A stretch of DNA of 64,000 nucleotides from Pseudeuparius sepicola (taxonomy: Eukaryota > Arthropoda > Insecta > Coleoptera > Anthribidae), in NCBI GenBank assembly GCA_963920635.1, contig OY987298.1, positions 126,737,735 through 126,801,734 of the forward strand. Direction: 5' to 3'. The first letter of the stretch is position 1. The number at the start of each line of letters is the position of its first letter. The notes under the pieces were generated by a model. That model was given only the letters and a program-made list of their open reading frames with translations, was not told the DNA's origin and made no database searches. Below, piece after piece: positions 56,615 through 64,000 of the stretch. The translations under genes and the position numbers were made by a program.

Positions 56615-57840
56615 TATAATATACCCTGCAAAATATGTTTTACTAAATAAAAAAGAAATACCAGATGCGGAATGATGTGAGGTAAACTGCACATTTTAAC
56701 GTAGGTATCGCGTGAGATAGAGTTGTTCTGGCGGTCTTAAATTCATTGGCCATTCGTTTTTAGTACTTGAACAATGATTATTATTCTGAGTTTCTTCCGA
56801 ATGAATCCTGCGTCAGCGAAACTTCTCGTCCCTGATACAGGATTCATCCGGAACAAACTCATATTCAGCCTGTGGAAGTTTCCAACCAAGAGTGAACAAT
56901 GATATTATGATTATTATTCACAATCACAATGAATTAAAAGTAAAATTTGAAATTGTCAATAGCAGGAAAAGTTTAATATATTACACAATGCGTAAGCACC
57001 TTGTTGACCCCGGAGCTACTTTTAACTGCCCGAAGTAACGTGACGTTGCGTTAAACAACCTCCTTGGTCTACGCATCTTGTAATGTAAACAAAAAATTTT
57101 TGTTTGCGGTCTTGAATAACTCGTCGGTTTGGAATTTGGTTCTATTAAAACCAGGGACCCTTTAAAGTAAGGGGACCCAGCATTATACTTTCCAAAGTGA
57201 GGCCGTTTCTTTCCCCATTCTAATGGTCTCAGTGATGCCAAGTATGCCATTTTATTGGAGAATCTATGAATATAGCAGGTACTTTGATTGTTAGTAAAAA
57301 TTAATAATGATTTCTAAAAATTAGGCTTGGCAATGTTCTGTCAACAAACACAGAATATGGCAAGTGCCAAATGAATCAAATTTATTTTATATTTGAATTT
57401 CGTTTCCTGCAATTATTTCCAGGAATTTAAGTAATATAAGTATGGTAAGTCAGTGCCGATTTTGCTTATTTGAGAATTTGACGCTATTGCACCTTGTTAC
57501 CAGGTTCCTGAATCCATTTGTAATAATATGTGTACTCGAGCTTTCTTCCCTTGTTGAATGTATCTACCAAAAGAACTTTCACAGATTTCAGGATGGACTA
57601 CTAAGATTAGGTCTTGTACTTATTTATAATCATGTAGTTTTTCTCGGTGCTCATTTTTGTAATTTTATTTCTCTTCCAAGGTACCTCACAAACGTAAAAT
57701 AAACTTATAGTTGTAGATAAAAACTGTTTAAAAAAGACCTGACTGAAGCTACCTGCTTAATAATTTAAAATTTAGGAAATACCATTTTTGTTTTGAACTA
57801 CTTACTTATACGTAATGCCCACGTAATGGGAATTGTAGGA
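56615..57840. other. Unassigned stretch with inverted repeats
   Basis: No gene. TGAGTTTCTTCCGAATGAATC (56790) pairs with GATTCATCCGGAACAAACTCA (56843), a short palindrome. AAAGTAAGGGGACCCAGCA (about 57164) is the inverted partner of TGCTGGGTCCCCTTATTTT (59622). TTGTAGGA (57833-57840) is the target duplication of the next element. Confidence 0.4.
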
Positions 57841-58004
57841 CAGTGGCGTAGCTTCAAATTTTGCCCCCCCCCCCCGCCAAAATTAAATTTGGGCCCCTCA
57901 AATTGGAAAATAAAAAAAACATACATGAAGGTGAAACTATCACAAACTTCTGTTTCTTAATAAATAAAAGCAAAAAAGTTTTTAAAACAAAAATATATCT
58001 ACAA

Positions 58005-59045
58005 GGTGTCCAACTTTAAAAGTAAAGATAATCGCCTGAACTCTTTTTTTGTTTGAAAGGCATTCAAAAGACGCTTTTTTGACCTCTATACCATTTTTAA
58101 AATGCAGATCTAGGGCGGGCTGCGATTTTTTATAAACTCGATTTTCACGAACACCATTTAGCGATTTTTTTTTATTTAAAATCTGATCACACAGTGTTAA
58201 TCAAAACACCCCAAAACCCCTATCATGCAAAGTTTGAACACAAAATATACAGGCAGTTCCATTCTGCAGGATGTAAAATTTTAGGACAAATAATAATTTT
58301 AAACGCATCTGCCAAGTCAAGTGTACCATGAAATCCCATCAAAACAGTCGAACTGTTAACAGGACCACTCAAAGTGTTGGTGTGCAAAGGTCCAATACAA
58401 AATATACAGGGTGTTATTATCTATGCCATCTGAAAGGTAGGTATACCAAATCTGAAAGGTAGGTATATCAAAACTGTCCCAGACACTACAAAACGAACTA
58501 AGTCAAAAAAATACAGAAGCCTGCCAGTCAGTAATAAGTCGATATCACTTAAGGTTGCTGGTGTGCCAAAACAGGAAACGCACAGAAAATGTATCGTCTT
58601 AGAGAGTGACTTTGTCGAGAAAGTTCTAATAATTTAAATTGTTTTTATTTGTTAGTTAGCATTTTGTTCAGAAATAAATTACTTTTGTCTTTATTAATAT
58701 TTTTTCAATGATTCCAGAGCAGTCTTGATCACTATAATGTTTTTTAAAATTTCAGCAATTTGAGATGGCCCAGAGAAAAATACCCTGTATATATTTGTAT
58801 TAAATCTTTGCATACCAACATTTTGAGTGGTCCTGTTGACCATTCAACTATTTTGACGGGATTTCATATCCCACTTGACTCGCCAATGGTTTCAGGTTTT
58901 AAATAAAAAAATCCCTAAAAGGTTTTCGTGAAAATCGGGGGTATAAAAAAATCGTAACCGGCTCTGAATTTGCATCCCCAAAGAAGCGGTTTTCGAAGGC
59001 CTTTCAAACATAAATAAGACGTCGATGAACTTTAATTAGTTCGCT
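58005..59045. mobile_element. Palindromic element nested in the hAT remnant
   Basis: Arms 58005-58420 and 58780-59045 pair: GTTTGAAAGGC-TTC with GAAGGCCTTTCAAAC, CACTCAAAGTGTTGGT with ACCAACATTTTGAGTG, ATACAGGGTGTT with its complement. Non-coding. Arm divergence shows it is older than the 53970 element. Confidence 0.5.
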
Positions 59046-59180
59046 TTTATCCATTGCTGCAGCTTCATCAGCTTCTATAGGAAGTAATGCTAAATTACTT
59101 ATTCTGTCTTGGGAACAACAATTATTTCTCAAATATTTTTTTATTGATTTTAATTTAGAGAACTACCGTTCTGAAAAAGC
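59030..59180 (-). pseudogene. hAT transposase C-terminal dimerisation domain
   Basis: The - strand shows FSKLKSIKKYLRNNC, then DRISNLALLPIEADEA, the classic hAT C-terminal dimerisation signature. A stop replaces the residue before FSKLK. Only the end of the gene survives. Confidence 0.8.
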
Positions 59181-59317
59181 AACGCAGTTACAGTTACAGA
59201 AAGGGCCAAAAATATAATATCAAAACAGAACAGAACACGGAGTATACGCCCGGTCGAGGCAGCGTCCAGAGATATAGGTACTAATTTCTAGATTTTGGTA
59301 TGGTGGCTACACCACTG

Positions 59318-60134
59318 TTGTAGGATTACTAAAGGTGAGACATGAAAAATCTGGTTGCAATTATTGGGACTACTACAGGCGGCCACATTACCTTTAATTG
59401 ACTATCTGGAAGTTAGAAAACTTAAAAATTGTGAACTATGATGGGAAATATTTTGTCTCCTTTGGAATCTATGGCACTGGCATGTCACATAAAACCTGAT
59501 GGCAGTTGGACACTGACATATAACATAACCTTGTACCAACAACTTATGTGGTCTCCTTGGAGATATACAGAAAACAAGGCTTCACTTTTCCTATGTGATA
59601 GACTGTGACATGCTGGGTCCCCTTATTTTAAAGAGTCCCTGATTAAAACTATACCTCGTATGTATTATAGAGCAGCACTTGCTAATTATTAATAGTTCCC
59701 CTCCTAACCGGCGTAGGTCAGGTAGTTGGGATAGAAGGGATGGACTGTTTACGGACCAAGCGAAACTCCAAATAATGGCTAACTACTTGTTCATTTGTAT
59801 TCAGGGCTACAGTTTCCATGTGGTCATTACACCGAAGGTCCGCCATTTAGGCTAGGAAGCGTTTTAATGAAATGGCAGTAGGGTTTCTGAACTGGGGTCG
59901 TTGATAAATAAGGAGAGGGACAAAGTTTACGAGAGTCTGGAATGGCTTTCTGCACCTTGTGCTGCCAATTAATATTTTGTGTCCCATCATAATAATATAA
60001 GAGTTGCTAATTTAATTTGTTTATTGGTGGAAAAACTAAAAAATATACCATTCTAAATATAGTTTTGGCTTCCACGTGAACGCGTTAAATTAAAATTTTC
60101 AAACACTTTGTATTTTAATATTGACAATTATATA
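59318..60134. other. Unassigned stretch
   Basis: No gene. It contains the inverted partner (59622-59665) of 57140-57185. Confidence 0.35.
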
Positions 60135-60657
60135 CAGTATGTCTACGGATAGACATCCCAAGAGAACCAAAAATGGACTAAAAATTTCATTTTTCGACAA
60201 AAAGTCATTCTTCATAAAAGTTTCTGCTTCTCGAAAAAATATGGTTCACGAAGAGAATTTTCGATTTTTTTATACAGTCGTCCGATTTGCTTAAAAAGTT
60301 ACAATCAGATACCTACGCTTTTTAATTCTAAAAAAAATTTCTAAATAAATGTTTTTATTTTAAATATTAAATCGAAGTTGGCTGATTTGTTTGAAAATTG
60401 ACAATCGTACACATCTTTTAATTTTAAACAACTTTTCTAAGTAAAGGTTTTTGAAATTTTTCAAAATAAAGGTAGTTTATTCTTGATGGTGTTACATGTT
60501 TTTGTATTTTTTGGGCACCCTGTGTAAAAAATCAGAAATCCTCTCCGTAGACCATATTTTTTCGAGAAGAAGAAACTTTTATCAAGAATGACTTTTTGTC
60601 GAAAAATGAAATTTTTGGTCCATAAACCTCTTGGGATGTCTATCCGTGGACATACTG
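60135..60657. mobile_element. 523-bp Tc1/mariner MITE
   Basis: CAGTATGTCTACGGATAGAC at the left and GTCTATCCGTGGACATACTG at the right; TA outside. Arms of about 110 bp. Non-coding interior. Confidence 0.9.
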
Positions 60658-60784
60658 TATATTATAAACAAAAAAATATGCATAAACTATTACCTACTTA
60701 ATAAATAATACAAATAAAAAAATATCTAAACCCTTGCCATCTATAGAAAAGCAAGAGCCCACAACACATAAGCAGCATTGCCCC

Positions 60785-61270
60785 TTTAAATTGCCAATCC
60801 GATCCTTTGGGTAATAAAGCTTTTAGATTTTAGTTGTGTAAATTTAGAAAATAAATCTGAAATAAAATGTTGAGCTTCACAACCCCAAGGACCGAAAGTT
60901 TCGACAGCAAAAGGAACAAAAATAAAGCGATCTTCCAATTCTTCATATTTTTTATTTTGATCTTCTGCTAAACGTGCTTTCTTAGATGTTAATTTAATGT
61001 TTGTTTCAGCAAGGGTATCACGGCAAGTAGCATCCCATATTAAAGCCCTTCATCCTCTCCAGGGCATCAAGGTCATTCCATCTATTCGCTTTCCATCAAT
61101 TTGACATACTCCAGACGGCTCAAGTACAGCAGGAAAATCTCCTGTCACCAGAGAACGCCGGATGATGTCACTGATCAAACGGTGACTTGAAAACTTTCCT
61201 GCACTTTTTTGTATTCATTATAATTACACAGATAATATCGTTCAAATGACCGCCTCTGCAATAGTGTTTG
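60785..61270 (-). pseudogene. Retrotransposon protein fragment
   Basis: On the - strand: HRLISDIIRRSLVTGDFPAV, DGKRIDGMTLMPWRG, a stop, WDATCRDTLAETN, then FIFVPFAVETFGPWG. This is a segment I recall from proteins encoded downstream of reverse transcriptases in animal retroelements (the DG.T..PW..GR..VWD.TC.DTLA pattern). One in-frame stop is seen, so it is dead. Which retroelement family is uncertain. Confidence 0.55.
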
Positions 61271-61385
61271 GTTTGTTCCTGTAGAGACTACAATTAACTC
61301 AAAATAAAAAACCCTAATCTCGGATCTTTGCGGTTAATTGATGTCGGCATTCCTTGAGATGACGCGGCTTAGAAATAGTGTGCGT

Positions 61386-61452
61386 AATAATAATAATAAT
61401 AATTCTCACCCTCACAATACTCCAAACTAGGAGTACCCCAGAAGCAACCACA
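61386..61452 (-). repeat. Dispersed repeat with ATT tail, copy 2
   Basis: Inverted relative to 12194-12260 and 63481-63542. On the - strand it reads GGTTGCTTCTGGGGTACTCC, GTTTGGAGTATTGTGAGGGT, then (ATT)n. Confidence 0.6.
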
Positions 61453-63105
61453 TGCTTGTGCGGAGGAGGGGGCAATTACTATTATTTTTGATTTCGTTGC
61501 CATTTGCGGATAGGGCCGACTTTTCCTGATATAACTAGGATAGCATTCACTAAAGCACCACGGAAAATCCTAGAAAACCGTATTAATCCCAGTGAGAGTA
61601 TAGAACAATCATTAGTAAATCACACTGATAAAGCTATTAAGGCGGACATTTTTGCCCAGGGTCCTTGGTCATCAGCGGTGTTTTCCTAAAAAGACATGTG
61701 CACGCACGACCTACATGTTTTAATAAGATTATTGTTTTTACTGTTGTGTGACAGGAGACATTTTTAATTGAATTGAATTGACTGTAATAAAATTTCATTT
61801 TCTTGAGCGCCCATTTTATGTTTAGATAATTTTAGCACCATTGTTCTGTGATGTATTCTGCCGTAAATAATTTTGTTTATATTTAGAGATTACAAAACCC
61901 AGTTTGACATTCATAGATAACTTGATGTTTCGAAAATATTTATAATATGGAAGCCCCACTTGAATCACTCATTATAATATAAAATGATGCACATTTTACG
62001 GTTTGAGATAGCGGCTATTCAACTAATAATTAATCGGATTATTTTATTAAGTGGATATTGCTTATCTTTGCCAAAGTTTCCGCGCGGAATATAAATTCAC
62101 GTTTTCGCCGCAATTGAAATAATAATTATTATCTTGTGTTTTTTACTTATGAAAATACAATAACTGGGGTACTAACTTTTCATATCAATTGTTGATTTAC
62201 TTCTTTTATCCATTTTTCTCCCCTATCCTTACCACACTAGTGTATAATATAATAGAATATCTCAGCGTTCAGTTTTCTCAGCAAGACGATTTACTTATTC
62301 TTATTGATTCAGTGAGAACGCCATCTACTTACCAATAGAAAAGGTGACCCACATATTTTTATTTTTCCTACTTTAACCTGTTGAACTGAAAGCTTAGTGA
62401 AGTTTCCTTCAGCAGTAACCCAACGTCATCTGTTAGCTGCACACTGAACTTGGTCCCGCCATTGATTAATTTTGAGACACTCCCCCTATGTTTTAAAGCA
62501 TAAACTGCTATAGGTATGGATCTATTTTTTTAGGATGAAGACATCTATCTGACTAAATAATGGTTATTCATTACAAAACTTTTTATTTTTGTAGGTATCT
62601 GTAACATGTGTGTTCACTATAATTTCCAATTTGTAACCCAACCTTGATACATCTAAGCCTATAAAAACATGTACCAATCGTAGAACTGATTCAAATAAAA
62701 TTCCGTCGAAATAATTGCAAAATACAAACATGGAATTTTGTGCTTCTTATAACATTTTGTAAATTTAACGTGTTAATATACCTAGTTTCTAGCCTAAATT
62801 CTACCGATCATTATTACTATAGATTAAAATACTGGCTTATTATATAAAATTAAAAAGTTATATTATAATATAAGAGTAAAGCAATTTGCCTATAACATTA
62901 GCAGACTAGTCCAAAGACATAGAACACAGATTTTCAAAAGTTTGGACTGATGAATAAGACTGTCACAAGTACTACAATGCAAGTTGTTTCCCACATCATT
63001 CTTGCCTGTCCGTTCATTTGCACTTTTGAAATTATTAACCGCTAAAACTGTATATCTCTCCACATTCCTAATCTTCTTCTTGTCCTATGTAACCGTAGGT
63101 ATTAC
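61453..63105. other. Unassigned stretch, probable dpr intron
   Basis: No gene I can support. An open frame at 61504-61689 has no recognised domain. Downstream (on the - strand) of the dpr Ig exon, so most simply its intron. Confidence 0.4.
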
Positions 63106-63374
63106 CGTGACAAACACACTGGCCTGCAAGGCGTTTGAAGGCACGCAAGTGTAGTTCCCTGCATCTTTCTGCTGGGCCTTGGGTATGATGAGCTCGCTGC
63201 CTCGTAGACCTTGTCGTATAGTCCCGTTGAAGCGATCGTAGTTGATAACGCGTTCCTGGTGGTACCAGAAAATGTATGTGGGATCTACTATGTTGTGCCG
63301 CAGAACGCAGCTTAGCCGTAGTGGTTCGGAAGTTCGAACTTCTTTGTCGCCACCCAAAATCTCCGCAGTAGCAT
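63106..63374 (-). CDS. dpr-family protein, second Ig-domain exon
   Basis: One internal exon of a dpr-type neuronal immunoglobulin protein on the - strand. Acceptor TCGTTTCAG ends at 63375; donor ACG|GTAATA begins at 63105. The exon starts in phase 1 and ends in phase 0. It encodes one Ig domain: AEILGGDKEV, LRLSCVLR (first Cys), YIFWYHQERVINYD (the WYH..RVINYD signature of dpr Ig2), LIIPKAQQKDAGNYTCVPSN (D.G.Y.C, second Cys) and ASVFVT. A more upstream acceptor, TTTTTCCAG at about 63406, is also possible. The rest of the gene is outside the window or not found. Confidence 0.8.
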
Positions 63375-63930
63375 CTGAAACGAATGTTAGTTGAGGACAT
63401 ACTGCCTGGAAAAACAAAGAAGTTCGGCGAAAAGAATGCGGACAAAAATTGCTATTATAAATTTTTATACATGAAGTATTCAGTTGTTTCTGGGGTACTT
63501 CAAGTTTGGAGTATTATGAGGGTTAGAATTATTATTATTATTCCTATCTTTACACAGGAAGATGACTTCCATTTAGATTTGCACTTCCATGAGATATGTA
63601 TTTTGCCTGTCCCGCATGCTGTTCGGAGTTATGTTGCCTATATTTCCTACTCCTACCTCTGCATTACGTTTTTTGGCAATCTTTCAGTTGCCACTCTGTA
63701 GATACACTTATTATCCTGGATACCTTTTAATACTAAGAGGATAACTTTGTATTTCTTTACATAATATGTTCACATTTATTTTTAAAGCCTTCAAAGTTTC
63801 TTTTGTTCTTACTAGACATGTCCTACATATGGGAGGTTGAAAAAGAACTGACAATTTCTTTAGTATCTTAACCCCTCATTTATAATCCAGGATATTTATC
63901 CATTGTGCAAAAAAATAAATGCTGGCAAGC
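63375..63930. other. Probable dpr intron
   Basis: No coding sequence. Contains the third copy of the ATT-tailed repeat (63481-63542) and no other recognisable element. Confidence 0.4.
63481..63542 (+). repeat. Dispersed repeat with ATT tail, copy 3
   Basis: CAGTTGTTTCTGGGGTACTT, AGTTTGGAGTATTATGAGGG, then AGAATTATTATTATTATT. Same orientation as 12194-12260. Confidence 0.6.
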
Positions 63931-63996
63931 TGATTTTTTCAGGGTTGGTCGGGGACTGCCTCCTGAGTATCCAACCAAAAAATCACACTCGAACCC
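63902..63996 (+). repeat. Dispersed repeat, copy at window end
   Basis: Direct copy of 25-110; see that entry. Confidence 0.6.
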
Positions 63997-64000
63997 CTTC

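Larger units (their letters stand above)
57841..59317 (-). mobile_element. hAT element remnant with 8-bp target duplication
   Basis: Ends CAGTGGCGTAGC and GGCTACACCACTG, flanked by exact repeats TTGTAGGA (57833-57840 and 59318-59325). A hAT dimerisation domain lies near the right end on the - strand. Most of the transposase has been lost, and a palindromic CAGGG-type element occupies about 58005-59045. Confidence 0.85.

Noticed and set aside
63068..63445. Second - strand open frame overlapping the dpr exon
   Set aside because: It is the dpr exon read in another frame; only the frame with the Ig cysteines and WYH motif is meaningful.
1..64000. tRNA, rRNA or other structured RNA genes
   Set aside because: No A/B-box pairs or cloverleaf candidates noticed by eye; a covariance scan could not be run.

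Overview
The window looks like nuclear DNA of an insect with a large, repeat-rich genome. It is AT-rich, has spliced genes with GT-AG signals, and carries many TA-flanked DNA transposons whose ends read CAGGG...CCCTG. Other repeats are hAT elements with 8-bp target duplications, a Penelope-like element, a MULE, a Ty3/gypsy retrotransposon and non-LTR fragments. I see no prokaryotic operon, CRISPR array, tRNA or rRNA. Order-level assignment is not possible from the sequence alone.

The only host genes I can recognise are two exons of the dpr (defective proboscis extension response) family of neuronal immunoglobulin cell-surface proteins. One is the last coding exon, on the + strand at 15839-15948, with the family hallmark GENPAAMQHG and a hydrophobic GPI-type tail. 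The other is a second-Ig-domain exon on the - strand at 63106-63374. They point towards each other and are about 47 kb apart. Most of the window would then be dpr introns or the space between two convergent dpr genes.

Layout. 1-1.7 kb: old repeats. 1.7-6.3 kb: a Penelope-like remnant between inverted terminal repeats, split by a 3.6-kb mariner-type transposon (DUF4817 + DDE transposase with two introns, one of them GC-AG), which itself carries a 0.98-kb palindrome. 6.4-10 kb: nested palindromic MITEs. 10-15.8 kb: mostly unidentified, with small inverted repeats. 15.8-16.4 kb: dpr last exon and 3'UTR. 17.4-22.6 kb: tandemly duplicated MULE remnant, one copy with a 2.4-kb nested insertion and the other keeping the empty site. 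23.4-24.4 kb: small MITEs. 25.6-32 kb: a decayed Ty3/gypsy element with two LTRs, interrupted in the 3' end of pol by a mariner-type element. 30.7-49 kb: a 9.12-kb tandem segmental duplication. Its unit holds half of that mariner element, the gypsy 3' LTR, a foldback element carrying a DUF7869-like transposon with a long open reading frame, and part of a hAT element. 49-54 kb: CpG-rich degenerate repeats, A-rich tandem repeats, a MITE. 54-56.6 kb: a well-preserved mariner-type element with an intact single-exon transposase. 57.8-59.3 kb: a hAT remnant. 60-61.3 kb: a Tc1/mariner MITE and a retrotransposon fragment. 63.1-63.4 kb: dpr Ig exon.

The region records successive transposon invasions, nested up to four deep (gypsy > mariner, and foldback > DUF7869 transposon, both copied by a large tandem duplication). 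The most noteworthy items are the 9.1-kb duplication, with breakpoints inside two different transposons and divergence piled up at one end; the DUF7869-like transposon with its array of 12-bp subterminal motifs and a shared C-terminal frame break; and the two opposed dpr exons.
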